Of a DNA stretch of 64,000 nt, positions 7,937-17,155 are shown piece by piece; position 1 is the stretch's first letter, and each line of letters begins with the position of its first letter. The stretch covers positions 352,833 to 416,832 of the forward strand of contig NZ_JACHEP010000001.1 in assembly GCF_014201465.1 (NCBI RefSeq), given 5' to 3'. The stretch is from Anoxybacteroides tepidamans. GTDB lineage: Bacteria > Bacillota > Bacilli > Bacillales > Anoxybacillaceae. The notes under the pieces were generated by a model, which saw only the letters and a program-made list of their open reading frames with translations, did no database searches and had not been told where the DNA came from. The position numbers and the translations under genes were made by a program.

Positions 7937-9522
7937 CTCAACCCTTACAACTGAAGATCTCCTCAGCGCTTGGAAATGCTTGAAAAGCAAAATGCAGAAT
8001 TAGAGGTGAAGCTAAAAAAGCAACAGGAGTTGGAAGCCAAATTAAAATGGTATGAAGAACAGCTTCGCCTTCTGCAGCATAAACGCTTTGGCGTTTCGAG
8101 CGAAAAAACCCTTCCTGGTCAATTGGAACTATTCAACGAAGTAGAAAACGAATCCAACCTTGAGTTGCCGGAACCTACTTTGGAGTCCATTCGTTATCAG
8201 CGCCGTCGGAAAACACGCGGTCACCGCGAAGCGATGCTTGAAAACCTGCCTGTGGAAACGGTCGAATACCGTTTATCCGATGAGGAACAGGTCTGTTCGT
8301 GTTGCGGTGGAGCTCTACATGAAATGAGTACGGAAGTACGCCAAGAACTTGTCTATATTCCTGCGGAATTAAAAGTAGTCAAACATGTGCAATATGTCTA
8401 CTCTTGTCGCCATTGTGAACATCATGAGATCGAAACACCGATCAAAACAGCGTCTAGGCCGAAATCCGTCATTCCGGGTAGTTTTGCCTCTCCTTCTATT
8501 TTGGCGCATATTATGACGCAAAAATATGTAGAGGGGCTCCCGTTATATCGCCAAGAGAAACAGTTTCTGCGAATGGGCATCCCTCTTTCCCGGCAAACAT
8601 TTGCCAATTGGATGGTAAAAGGAGCGGAACGGTGGCTGAGTGTGCTGTATCATCGGATGCATGAGCTTCTTCTGGAGATTGATATTATTCATGCCGATGA
8701 AACTACCCTTCAGGTTCTTCAGGAACCTGGAAGACCGGCTACTTCTACGTCCTATTTATGGCAGTATCAGACAGGAATAGAAGGACCGCCTATCATCCTT
8801 TATGATTATCAGGAAACGAGAGCTGGGGAAAACCCAAAGAATTTCCTAAACGGTTTTCAAGGCTATTTGCAGGTGGATGGATACGCAGGGTACCATCAAG
8901 TGCCAAATGTAACCTTGGTTGGTTGTTGGGCTCATGCGCGTAGAGGATTTACAGACGCACTAAGATCCATACCTGCCAATAGCGTGAAACCAGTAACCGC
9001 AACCGAAGGTCTGAATTTCTGTAATCAGCTGTTTGCGGTGGAACGTAAATTAAAAAATTAGATCCTAAAGATCGGTATGAAGAACGTCTAAAACAAAGCA
9101 AGCCTATCTTAGACGCTTTTTTGTCATGGCTTCAAAAGCAAGAACAGCACGTGTTGCCAAAGAGTGCGCTAGGAAAAGCCATTGCGTATTGTCTGAACCA
9201 ATGGGACAAATTAGTCGCCTTTTTAGAGGACGGGCGACTGGAGATCGATCATAATCGCAGCGAGCGCTCCATCAAATCGGTTGTCATCGGAAGGAAAAAT
9301 TGGCTTTTCGCCAATACACCGCAAGGTGCACGGGCAAGTGCCATCATCTACAGCATTGTGGAGACAGCGAAAGCGAATCAATTACATCCATATTACTACC
9401 TTCGCTATCTTTTTGAGCAGCTTCCCAATATGGATTTGTCAGACAAGAACGCATTGGACCAAATGCTTCCTTGGTCAACCACACTCCCCTGTTATATGTA
9501 TTGCTTTTCATCAGCTAACTAA
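7911..9522 (+). pseudogene. IS66-family transposase (TnpC/ISBst12 type), two frameshifts
   Basis: IS66-type DDE transposase split into three frames. The N-terminus (MKTTAKFPDSTLTTEDLLSA) runs from 7911. A missing T near 7967 shifts it into the frame of a leucine-rich coiled coil, then the zinc-finger region (CSCCGGAL...CRHCE), then the catalytic core with HADETTLQV and VDGYAGYH. A second slip in the AAAAAA run near 9052 leads into the C-terminal part with LEIDHNRSERSIK and RKNWLF. No orf1/orf2 helper genes (tnpA/tnpB) are seen, as in the single-gene ISBst12 branch. Both lesions lie in short homopolymers. Element ends could not be fixed. Confidence 0.82.
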
Positions 9523-9530
9523 ATAATACC

Positions 9531-9935
9531 TCAAGCCCCGGCCTTCAAAAAGGTGGGGGCTATTTGACGTTTACGTTCCTTTTCTGTACGTTGTGGTTCT
9601 GTTTTCTCCATAAACGACGTGGTTACCGCAAATAGTGGTTCTTCTGTTAGCACAATATGTTGTTTTTGCAACTCCTCGTTATTCAGCCGATACGATTTCG
9701 TTTGGTCGACTTTATTTTTGTTAAAGTTGCCCGACTCGATGTACCCAAGCCGTTCGAGCTTACGAACGACACGGCGGATCGTACTTGGCGACCAAAACGG
9801 AAGACGTTTTTGCCATTCCTCGTATGTCAACACTACCCGATCCCCACCCGTTTCTTGAAGCAGCTGATGAAGATCGCAAAGAACAATGCTTTCATTCAAC
9901 CCAATTTGGCAAGCAAGTTGATTGGAAATATACAT
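9531..9935 (-). CDS. winged-helix DNA-binding protein, possibly 3'-altered
   Basis: Protein of 134 residues beginning MYISNQLACQIGLNES, with GGGAGG 11 bases before the ATG. The middle (EEWQKRLPFWSPSTIRRVVRKLERLGYI) is a clear winged helix-turn-helix of the kind found at the N-terminus of phage and plasmid replication or primosome proteins. The C-terminus ends abruptly in a basic stretch followed by APTFLKAGA, over a GC-rich imperfect hairpin (9534-9561) that abuts the IS66 transposase. The original 3' end may therefore have been replaced. It stands alone, flanked by mobile DNA. Function beyond DNA binding is not known. Confidence 0.6.
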   Translation of the reverse strand: MYISNQLACQIGLNESIVLCDLHQLLQETGGDRVVLTYEEWQKRLPFWSPSTIRRVVRKLERLGYIESGNFNKNKVDQTKSYRLNNEELQKQHIVLTEEPLFAVTTSFMEKTEPQRTEKERKRQIAPTFLKAGA

Positions 9936-10043
9936 AATATCTCAACCTCCCATTTCGTCAACCGTAAAAATTGGCAAGTTTCCTCTTACTTCATCTATCG
10001 CTCCAAGACTATTGAAAGGATAGAGGATCACAAAATTTTTTTA

Positions 10044-10072
10044 AAAACACGAACAGCGTCTGTCGCTGTTCC
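10044..10072 (-). terminator. intrinsic terminator (minus strand)
   Basis: GAACAGCG-TCTGT-CGCTGTTC is followed on the minus strand by GTGTTTTT. It separates the SDR remnant from the winged-helix gene. Confidence 0.6.
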
Positions 10073-10118
10073 TAAAAAATCCATTGGGAAATCACCGCTA
10101 AAACTCGTGCACAGAAAA

Positions 10119-10148
10119 AAAAAGCAACCCCTTCAAGAGTTGCTTTTC
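10119..10148. terminator. intrinsic terminator after SDR remnant
   Basis: AAAAAGCAAC ... GTTGCTTTT forms a hairpin with A and T tracts on both sides, so it can work in either direction. It lies just past the stop of the SDR remnant. Confidence 0.65.
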
Positions 10149-10154
10149 ATCCGC

Positions 10155-10454
10155 TTATTTTTGCGCTGTCCAATTGGCAAACGGATAAATCGGATCGCGC
10201 AATTGAAACTCATACGTATAGCCATCGACAATTCCTACTACTTTGTCACTGTCATATAAAGCAAGCAAAAATTCCGCCATTTCTTTTGCCGTATGAAATT
10301 TCGGCACAGTAACATGGTAATCAAACTCATTTACATCAAATGCACGTTTAGCAAACTCGGTTTCGGTCGCTGCTGGCGCCAACACTTTTGCTTTCATTTT
10401 CGCTCCTTGTGCCGCCAACTCATGCGCTAATCCTTCCGTAAAAGCACTCACGTA
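10155..10454 (-). pseudogene. SDR oxidoreductase, 5'-truncated remnant
   Basis: Encodes about 98 residues matching only the C-terminal half of a short-chain dehydrogenase: SAFTEGLAHELAAQGAKMKA is the helix after the catalytic YxxxK, followed by a PAATETEFAKRA loop and the C-terminal region. The Rossmann fold and catalytic residues are absent, and the sequence upstream (10455-10524) has no matching frame. It sits between the LacI regulator and a terminator. Probably a deletion relic. Confidence 0.7.
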
Positions 10455-10524
10455 AACTTTTTCTATTTCAATGCTGAATAGTTACGCGTAATTTCTCATC
10501 GGTTAACCTTTCAACAGGATTTTC

Positions 10525-11553
10525 TCACGTAATGCCATATAGTCTATTGCTTCCGCAAGATTTGCGAATGATTAATTCTGGCTCAACCATTACTGCTTTT
10601 GGCTGAAATTGACGGTGTATAATATCCTTTAGCATATGTGCGGCAAGTCGTCCGATTTTCTCTTTATCTTGGCGAACGGAAGTTAAAGGAGGATCGGTAT
10701 AGTTGCACGCCTCGACATCATCGCATCCAACGATCGCAATATCCTCAGGCACTTTTAATCCTTGTTCCTTCATCGCTTTCATTGCCCCAAAGGCCATCAA
10801 ATCCGAAGCAGCAAATACAGCTTCAGGATGATGTGACGAGCTCAATATTTTTTTCATCGCCTCATAGCCGCTTTCCATGAAGAAATCCCCTTGTGCGAAC
10901 CATTCTTCATGGATGGTTAAACCAAACTCTTTCATCGTATTCCGAAATCCTTCTTCGCGAATTTTTGTCACTTGCGCCCCTGGCAAGCCACCAATGTAAC
11001 CGATATGTCGATAACCACACAAGTAAAAGTGCTCTACTACTTTAGCAGAGATTTTATAGTTATCTGTCATAATGTAAGCGGAACGATTCCCTTCAAGTGG
11101 GATATCGACCCCGATGCAAGGAATATCGCTCATGTCTAAACGGTAGATGGATGGTTGCACTTTTTCACCGCTAATGATGATTACCCCATCCACCTTGTAG
11201 CGCATCGCACGCTGGTAGTAATCTTCCTCTCCTTCTTCAAATCGCTCATTTGAAAAAAAGAGGAGGTCATAACCGAACGATCCCATTGTTTTTTTGAAGG
11301 AGTTCATGACCTCGATAAAAAACGGATGGTTGAAATCCGCATTAATTTCTCCCGCATAAATGACGCCTACAAGCCTTGACTTATGGGTCGTATCCTTTTG
11401 AATTCGGGCAGCGACATACCCGGTTTGCTCCATAATTTCCAACACTCTTTTTTTCGTTTCTTCACCAACATCATGATAGTTATTTAACACTTTTGATACC
11501 GTACCTGGTGACACACCCGCTAATTTTGCTATTTCTTTAATGGTGATTTTCAT
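10525..11553 (-). CDS. LacI-family transcriptional regulator of the GH1/ABC sugar locus
   Basis: Repressor-type regulator of 342 residues. The N-terminal helix-turn-helix (ITIKEIAKLAGVSPGTVSKVLNN) is the standard LacI/GalR headpiece, followed by a periplasmic-binding-protein-like effector domain ending IIRKSCGS. The frame is open 15 codons further upstream, but AAGGG before the ATG at 11553 marks the start. TATAAT on the minus strand (11587-11592) suggests its own promoter. It is the last gene of the glucosidase-transporter cluster and is the likely repressor acting on the perfect palindrome in front of the glucosidase gene. The effector sugar is unknown. Confidence 0.85.
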   Translation of the reverse strand: MKITIKEIAKLAGVSPGTVSKVLNNYHDVGEETKKRVLEIMEQTGYVAARIQKDTTHKSRLVGVIYAGEINADFNHPFFIEVMNSFKKTMGSFGYDLLFFSNERFEEGEEDYYQRAMRYKVDGVIIISGEKVQPSIYRLDMSDIPCIGVDIPLEGNRSAYIMTDNYKISAKVVEHFYLCGYRHIGYIGGLPGAQVTKIREEGFRNTMKEFGLTIHEEWFAQGDFFMESGYEAMKKILSSSHHPEAVFAASDLMAFGAMKAMKEQGLKVPEDIAIVGCDDVEACNYTDPPLTSVRQDKEKIGRLAAHMLKDIIHRQFQPKAVMVEPELIIRKSCGSNRLYGIT

Positions 11554-11643
11554 AGGATCCCTTCTCAACTTCATAATCTTACCTTCATTATAGCACAAAT
11601 TTTCCCGATAAAAACAAACACACTTTGCTAGACGGCTGTGTCA

Positions 11644-12483
11644 CTATTGTTTCACGGATCCTTGCATCAAACTTGAAATGAACAATTTATTAAAGATTAA
11701 GAACACGACAATTAACGGTAATGTTGCCCAAAATGTTCCCGATAAAATCATGCCGTAATCTCTTACGTATGCATCTTGAAGTGCCCGGATGGCAATTTGA
11801 ATCGTGTAGCTTGACTCGTCTCTTAATACAGTTAACGGCCATAAGAAATCGTTCCATACGAACATGAATGTCAAAATGCCGAGCGTCGCAAAAGCTGGCA
11901 AAATCGATGGAACGACGATGTTCCAATAAATGCGGAATATGCTACATCCATCGATTTTCGCCGCTTCAATTAATTCGTCTGGAATCGCATCTTTAATATA
12001 TTGACGCATCCAGAAAATACCGAAAGCGTTCATTAAGCCTAGAACGATAATTGCTTTTAAATCGTTAAGCCAACCTAATTTCGTAATAATGAAGTATTGT
12101 GGAATTAATCCTAATTGCGGCGGAATCATCATCGTAATCAAAATGACGGTAAACAGCTTCTCTCGCCCTTTAAACTGCAACTTTGCAAAAGCAAAACCTG
12201 CTAAAGAACAGAAAAACAAAACACCAATTGTTGTAACGCTGGCGACAACGAAAGAGTTCCACATCGCGCCGAAAAAGTCGATGTTTGCTAATACATTTTG
12301 AAAGTTTTCCGTTAGCTTATCCCCTGGTACAACAGCTGGCGGCAATTTATTAATGACATGATTCGGTTGCGTCGCCATCACAAACATCCAGTACAGAGGA
12401 AAAACGGATAATAGCGCACCGATAATTAAAAGAACGTGGATCGTTACTTTATTCACAAATCCTTTTTTACGTAGCGTGGCCAT
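11644..12483 (-). CDS. carbohydrate ABC transporter permease (MalG type)
   Basis: Inner-membrane permease of 279 residues with six predicted membrane segments. The EAA loop that contacts the ATPase is visible as EAAKIDGCSIFRIYWNIVVPSILPA-like sequence around residues 195-220. GGGGGTG precedes the ATG. It lies 20 bp after the MalF-type permease and would form a heterodimer with it. No ATPase gene is present in the locus, so a shared MsmX-type ATPase encoded elsewhere is likely, as is usual for Firmicutes sugar importers of this family. Confidence 0.9.
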   Translation of the reverse strand: MATLRKKGFVNKVTIHVLLIIGALLSVFPLYWMFVMATQPNHVINKLPPAVVPGDKLTENFQNVLANIDFFGAMWNSFVVASVTTIGVLFFCSLAGFAFAKLQFKGREKLFTVILITMMIPPQLGLIPQYFIITKLGWLNDLKAIIVLGLMNAFGIFWMRQYIKDAIPDELIEAAKIDGCSIFRIYWNIVVPSILPAFATLGILTFMFVWNDFLWPLTVLRDESSYTIQIAIRALQDAYVRDYGMILSGTFWATLPLIVVFLIFNKLFISSLMQGSVKQ

Positions 12484-12503
12484 CTTTATTCACCCCCATG
12501 CTT

Positions 12504-13430
12504 TTACTTACCCGATTTATCTAAACGATTGGACGCGAAAAAGTTAATCGTCGTGAACACAATAATAAGTAAAAATAGCGAGACGGCTGTCGCGGATGCT
12601 GTACCGAACGCGTTATTTGAAAACGCTTCTCTCCATAAATACAGAACGATTGTCATGCTTTCTTCCCTAAAGCCACTTCCAAAAATAAGAGGTTCTGCAA
12701 AAATTTGAAGCGAGCCGATCGTTGCCGTAAATACGACGAACACAATAATCGGTTTCAACATCGGTACGGTAATGAAAAGAAACTGTTGCCATTTTTTCGC
12801 TCCGTCAATTTCAGCTGCTTCATAAAGATCTTTCGGAATGCTTTGCAACCCCGCTAGAAAAATAATCGAGTTATATCCAACCCATCTCCAAAAAATCATC
12901 GTCGCAATCGCAATTTTCGCTCCCCATTCAGACGTTTGCCAGCTGACTGGTGAAATTCCAAACAATCCAAGTGTTGCATTGACTAACCCTGCTTCTTGTT
13001 CGCTAAATAAAACGGTAAAAACAATCGCAACCGCTACAATCGATGTAACGTTTGGCACGAAGTAAGCGACACGAAATACACTTTTGAACTTCACGATTGC
13101 TGAGTTTAAAGCAACCGCTAAAATTAAAGCTGCGACTAACTGTGGACCTGTCCCTAGAAGACCGATTACAAGCGTGTTATAAATTGATTTCCAAAATAGT
13201 GGATCGGTAAAAATAAGTGAAAAATTTTTGAATCCGACAAACGTCATTTCGCCAAACCCATTCCATTTTTGAAACGCTAAATAAAAGCTAAACAGCATCG
13301 GAAATGCGCCGAATACAGCAAATAAAAGGAAAAATGGAGAAATAAACAAATAACCAGCTAATGCTGTTTTTTTCTTGTCACTCAATCCTTTTGGACGGAC
13401 GGTTGTATTCGTATGATTATGGGATACCAT
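12504..13430 (-). CDS. carbohydrate ABC transporter permease (MalF type)
   Basis: Permease of 308 residues with six hydrophobic segments and an EAAEIDGAKKWQQFLFITVPML EAA loop near residues 200-220. An upstream extension of the frame exists, but GGAGGG seven bases before the ATG at 13430 sets the start (MVSHNHTN). The frame therefore begins just after the substrate-binding protein gene ends. Partner of the MalG-type permease downstream. Confidence 0.9.
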   Translation of the reverse strand: MVSHNHTNTTVRPKGLSDKKKTALAGYLFISPFFLLFAVFGAFPMLFSFYLAFQKWNGFGEMTFVGFKNFSLIFTDPLFWKSIYNTLVIGLLGTGPQLVAALILAVALNSAIVKFKSVFRVAYFVPNVTSIVAVAIVFTVLFSEQEAGLVNATLGLFGISPVSWQTSEWGAKIAIATMIFWRWVGYNSIIFLAGLQSIPKDLYEAAEIDGAKKWQQFLFITVPMLKPIIVFVVFTATIGSLQIFAEPLIFGSGFREESMTIVLYLWREAFSNNAFGTASATAVSLFLLIIVFTTINFFASNRLDKSGK

Positions 13431-13488
13431 TGTATTTCCCTCCAAAAAATCATGATGGAGGAAGGAATACATCCCTTCCTCATGCCTT

Positions 13489-14775
13489 TTATTGACGTTC
13501 AAGTTGACGCTTAATGCGTTTGATTGCTTCTTTCCATTCTTTTTCTGGATCTGCTTTTTTCTTCTGCACGTTTGTCAATGCTTTTAAAATTTCTGATTGA
13601 ACGACTGTGTAGTTTTTACCCATATAAACTGTTTTTACTTTTTGAGCTGCTTCTGCGAATACTTGAGCTGTATTCACCCCACCGAAGTACTCATCTTTGT
13701 AATCTTTAAACTCAGGTGCATCATACACAGAAGGAGTGGATGGGAATAAGCCCATGTCTTTGAATGATTTTAACTGTTGCTCAGGAGCAACAAGCCATTG
13801 AATAAATTCATATGCTTCTTTCGGATGTTTCGACTCTTTTGGAATTGTTAAATACGAACCACCCCAGTTGCCTGCTCCACCTGGCATATTTGTAATTAAC
13901 CATTTACCAGCTGAATTCGGCGCATTTCCTTTTACAACCCCTTGCATCCACGCAGGCGCAAGCAATGTCGCATAGTTTCCTTTTTCCATTGCATTCCCCC
14001 ATTCAGGAGTCCACAATCCGTTGCTGCCAAGATAGCCTTTTTGAATTAAACCAACTGTGTAATCATACGCTTGTTTAATGTACGGCTCTTTTTCAATAAG
14101 CAATTCTTCCTTCTCATTGAAATATTGTACAGGCGCTTGATCACGTAATGCGTTGTATACAAGCTCGATATTATCTGCAATCGGTTTGCCTGTTTTTTCT
14201 TTAATCGTTGCGGCAACTTGTGCATATGCATTCCAGTCTGAAATTAATTTCGCAACCTCTGCTGGATCTGTCGGAAGTCCTGCTGCTTCAAACACGTCAG
14301 CACGATAAAACATCGCCGTCGGACCGATATCTGTTGGAAGTCCGAACAAAAAGCTACCATCTGCACTTTCACCAATACGCCATTTCCAATCTAAATATTG
14401 ATCTTTAATATCTTTTGCACCAAAATCGTATAAGTTATAAAAACGATCTTGCGCTTCACGGTAACGTTCAATGTTGTTTACTTCAATCATCGCGATATCC
14501 GGCGCACCACTTCCAGCTGATAAAGCTGTAAATAGTGCGTTATGATGGTCCTCGAACTGTTTCGATTGGATTTTAATTTCAACGTTCGGATGATCTTTCA
14601 TATATTCTTCTGCTAATTTTTCATAGCCTGTGCTTCCAAATACCCACATATTTAGCTTTACTTTTTCACTTGAGCTATTTTCTTTCGAATCGTTTCCACT
14701 TTGAGACTGATTGCTGCACGCAGTTGCAAACATGAACACGAACACCAATAACAACATGAGAGCTCGCTTTTTCAT
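13489..14775 (-). CDS. sugar ABC transporter substrate-binding lipoprotein
   Basis: Extracellular solute-binding protein of 428 residues (family 1). It has a lipoprotein signal peptide, MKKRALMLLLVFVFMFATAC, with Cys20 as the lipid-modified residue, then a serine/asparagine-rich linker and the two-lobed binding fold (LNMWVFGSTGYEKLAEEY, GGAGNWGGSYLTIPKESKHP). The RBS is GGGGGAAAG. It is the second gene after the GH1 glycosidase. The ligand is probably an oligo- or disaccharide beta-glucoside hydrolysed by the linked enzyme, but this is inference. Confidence 0.9.
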   Translation of the reverse strand: MKKRALMLLLVFVFMFATACSNQSQSGNDSKENSSSEKVKLNMWVFGSTGYEKLAEEYMKDHPNVEIKIQSKQFEDHHNALFTALSAGSGAPDIAMIEVNNIERYREAQDRFYNLYDFGAKDIKDQYLDWKWRIGESADGSFLFGLPTDIGPTAMFYRADVFEAAGLPTDPAEVAKLISDWNAYAQVAATIKEKTGKPIADNIELVYNALRDQAPVQYFNEKEELLIEKEPYIKQAYDYTVGLIQKGYLGSNGLWTPEWGNAMEKGNYATLLAPAWMQGVVKGNAPNSAGKWLITNMPGGAGNWGGSYLTIPKESKHPKEAYEFIQWLVAPEQQLKSFKDMGLFPSTPSVYDAPEFKDYKDEYFGGVNTAQVFAEAAQKVKTVYMGKNYTVVQSEILKALTNVQKKKADPEKEWKEAIKRIKRQLERQ

Positions 14776-14892
14776 TTTCTTTCCCCCTCGTTTTCCACAA
14801 AATTTTTGACGCTGTCAACCACATACGACCTGCCCGTTTCATTTGCCCATTTGACGTTTTCACGTTATAATTCTCATAGTTTTTAGTTTTCT

Positions 14893-14933
14893 TTGTAATA
14901 GCGGTCAACCCCCAAAACTTCGCGCTATTACAA
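14893..14933 (-). promoter_or_regulatory. hairpin between glycosidase and binding-protein genes
   Basis: TTGTAATAGCG (14893-14903) and CGCTATTACAA (14923-14933) are perfect 11-bp arms with a 19-base loop and no following T run. A processing or mRNA-stability element that sets different expression of glycosidase and binding protein is possible. The rest of the 190-bp gap holds nothing else recognisable. Confidence 0.4.
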
Positions 14934-14965
14934 GGAAAACTTTTTTCTTTCTCCCATCACCTCCT

Positions 14966-16327
14966 TTATCGATTTTCTTCTGCTTGAAATCCGTTGTTTA
15001 TAATTGTTTCTTTATACCATAATGCGCTCTTTTTCGGAATTCGCTCTAACGTTTCATAGTCAACGTATACAATGCCGAAGCGCTTATCATAGCCAAACGC
15101 CCACTCAAAGTTATCAAACAACGACCATACGTAATATCCTTTCAAATTTACTCCTTGTTCAATTGCGCGGTGACAAGAGATTAAATGTTGTTGTATATAA
15201 GCAACTCGCTCATCGTCTTCAACTTCACCTTGTTCATTAATGCGATCTTTGTATGCGGCACCGTTTTCAGTAATGTATAGCGGAATATCGCCATAATCTT
15301 TTTTCAATCGCACCATCAAATCAAACAGACCGTTCGGATTGACTTCCCAACCCATATCCGTCACTGGTCTTCCTGTACTTACGTGCTCGAATACAATTGG
15401 CTCTCGCTCACCCCTTTTCCAATCTTTTAATGTCGCCGTCGAATAGTAGTTAAATCCGAAAAAGTCAATTGGCTGCTGAATCGTTTGTAAATCCCCTTCT
15501 TGATAAACATTCGGTAAATAATCTTTATACACATCTAACATGTCTTGTGGATATTGTCCTTTAAAAATCGGATCTAAAAACCAACGATTCATAAAGCCAT
15601 CCCACTTTTGCGCTGCATCAACTGCTTTTTCATCTTGTGGATCCGCAGCACACGCAGGTGTCAAGTTCAACGTAATCCCAATTTCTCCATCTTTCGGGCC
15701 GATTGCTCGGAACGCTTTTACCGCTTCCCCATGAGAGAGAAGAACGTGATGAGCGGCTTTTAAAAACGACGTGAAATTTTGAATGCCTGGCGCATGTTCC
15801 CCATTACCATATCCTAAATACGTCACAACCCACGGTTCATTATGGGTGATCCATTTTTTCACGACATCCCCAAGGTTCTCATAAAGAAACGCGGCATATT
15901 CTTGAAAATAATCAACAATATCGCGATTTTCCCAGCCACCTTTCTCTTGAAGAGTCTGCGGCATATCCCAATGATAAATCGTCAACATCGGCTCGATACC
16001 GTTCTCTAACAATTCATGTACAAGCCGTTTATAAAAATCTAAACCGTTTTCGTTAAACTTGCCCGGCGTTTCGGAATAAAGTCTCGCCCAACTAGTCGAA
16101 AATCGATATGACTTCAAATGAAGCGCTTTCATTAATGCGACATCTTCAACATAACGATTGTAATGGTCGATCGCGATATCACCATTATCGCCATTCGCTA
16201 CTTTGCCAAGAATGCGCGAAAAGTGATCCCAAATGGAATAAACTTTGTCTTCACCAGTTGCTGTTCCCTCAATCTGATATGATGAAGTGGCAGCGCCCCA
16301 TATGAAATCCTTCGGAAACTGAAACAT
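14966..16327 (-). CDS. GH1 family beta-glucosidase / 6-phospho-beta-glucosidase-like
   Basis: Retaining glycoside hydrolase of family 1, 453 residues, full length. It starts FPKDFIWGAATSSYQIEG. The acid/base glutamate is in THNEPWV (about residue 167) and the nucleophile in ITENGA (about residue 355). There is no signal peptide, so it is cytoplasmic. The C-terminal GYDKRFGIVYVDYETLERIPKKSA segment is typical of non-phosphorylated bacterial beta-glucosidases (BglA/BglB of thermophiles), and an ABC importer rather than a PTS is linked, which argues for an unphosphorylated substrate. First gene of the operon, preceded by a LacI-type palindrome. Confidence 0.92.
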   Translation of the reverse strand: MFQFPKDFIWGAATSSYQIEGTATGEDKVYSIWDHFSRILGKVANGDNGDIAIDHYNRYVEDVALMKALHLKSYRFSTSWARLYSETPGKFNENGLDFYKRLVHELLENGIEPMLTIYHWDMPQTLQEKGGWENRDIVDYFQEYAAFLYENLGDVVKKWITHNEPWVVTYLGYGNGEHAPGIQNFTSFLKAAHHVLLSHGEAVKAFRAIGPKDGEIGITLNLTPACAADPQDEKAVDAAQKWDGFMNRWFLDPIFKGQYPQDMLDVYKDYLPNVYQEGDLQTIQQPIDFFGFNYYSTATLKDWKRGEREPIVFEHVSTGRPVTDMGWEVNPNGLFDLMVRLKKDYGDIPLYITENGAAYKDRINEQGEVEDDERVAYIQQHLISCHRAIEQGVNLKGYYVWSLFDNFEWAFGYDKRFGIVYVDYETLERIPKKSALWYKETIINNGFQAEENR

Positions 16328-16340
16328 GTTTCGAACCCCC

Positions 16341-16356
16341 TACGAAAATTTTCGTA
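16341..16356. promoter_or_regulatory. perfect 16-bp operator palindrome of the glucosidase operon
   Basis: TACGAAAATTTTCGTA lies 14 bp upstream of the glucosidase start. A related half-conserved copy (TACAAAAATTTTCGTT) lies at about 16491-16506, allowing two-site repression or looping. A second short palindrome, GAAACATGTTTC, overlaps the start codon (16321-16332). The linked LacI-family protein is the obvious binder, but this is inference. Confidence 0.6.
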
Positions 16357-16568
16357 AACAACAAATTAAAAAATCGCTTTCTTTCATTTGTTTCGTAATT
16401 TCATCATAACAAGAATACATAATTAAATCAATAAAAATCTTGTTAAAACTAAAAAAATTCACTTTACCCAAATTATTTATCTGTATTTTATACAAAAATT
16501 TTCGTTAAAATGAACAAATAACGAAAAACAACAAGAAACTTATACATCAAAAATTCTACATATAAATA

Positions 16569-16646
16569 AAAAAGCTGATCACCATAACGTGTGCTTGGCG
16601 TCTGAAAAAACTAAGCACAACTTTTGGTGAACAGCCCCTTTTTTGT
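16569..16646. terminator. nested hairpin with flanking A/T runs
   Basis: The outer arms GCTGATCACCA / TGGTGAACAGC enclose an inner GTGCTT ... AAGCAC pair, with AAAAAA before and TTTTTT after. It works as a terminator on paper in either direction, between the glucosidase promoter region and the small membrane protein gene. It is more elaborate than a simple terminator, so a small structured RNA cannot be excluded. Confidence 0.5.
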
Positions 16647-16718
16647 TTTTTAAGACCTTTTTTGTATCTCAACATGAACTGCTTTCATCATCAGCAAATT
16701 GGTTCTCCATTTCATATT

Positions 16719-17006
16719 TCACCGCTTCCCAACAACCAAACCGCTGCCCCAATCGCCGCTATTGTGCATAGCATAAACCTCACTTGCAGCTTCTCTCTCT
16801 CGATTATTACTAGCAAAAATGATATACTTTCTTATTCCCCATCCAGCTAGCCAAGCACCAACTATCACCGTCGCAAGACTAAACAAAAAACGCCCGTTCG
16901 GAAACTGATCCGCTGTGATGCTGCTAAAAAGGAGCGAACGAAACGAAAAATAAACTACCCCCGCTAATCCAATCGTATAAAACAACATGACTAACCACTT
17001 ACTCAT
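16719..17006 (-). CDS. small membrane protein, unknown function
   Basis: 95 residues from ATG 17006 (an in-frame GTG lies four codons upstream); GGTGAGG precedes it. Two hydrophobic segments, about residues 4-25 (WLVMLFYTIGLAGVVYF) and 40-62 (FLFSLATVIVGAWLAGWGI), followed by a charged tail. I do not recognise a family. It overlaps the end of a 35-residue open frame upstream and is probably translationally coupled to it. Confidence 0.5.
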   Translation of the reverse strand: MSKWLVMLFYTIGLAGVVYFSFRSLLFSSITADQFPNGRFLFSLATVIVGAWLAGWGIRKYIIFASNNREREAASEVYAMHNSGDWGSGLVVGKR

Positions 17007-17106
17007 TTCTTCCCTCACCTTTCAACCACCCTCTTGAACGGGACACTTCCTTGCGTAACGGTGCAAGTTTTTCATTAATTCGCGCCGTTAATTGTTGACC
17101 TTTCAT
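16999..17106 (-). CDS. small open frame, 35 residues, unknown
   Basis: ATG at 17106 with AGGGGA upstream, reading MKGQQLTARINEKLAPLRKE and ending at TAA (16999-17001), which overlaps the next gene's ATGAG. It is basic and helical, with no known family. The good RBS and the overlap make it more than a random frame, but it may equally be a truncated gene. Confidence 0.35.
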   Translation of the reverse strand: MKGQQLTARINEKLAPLRKEVSRSRGWLKGEGRNE

Positions 17107-17155
17107 TTTTTATGTTCCCCTAAGCTATCTTCTTCAGGAGCGACACGCGAAGTCT

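Noticed and set aside
7861-9527. Direct repeat TAAATAAT at 7861-7868 and 9520-9527 as the target duplication of the IS66 element
   Set aside because: The length (8 bp) fits IS66, but the sequence just inside shows no terminal inverted repeat and the right copy overlaps the transposase stop codon. Low-complexity A/T makes chance likely.
9534-9561. GC-rich imperfect hairpin as a certain IS605 end
   Set aside because: It looks similar to palindromic IS605 ends but contains mismatches and no supporting partner sequence; it may equally be a terminator of the winged-helix gene.
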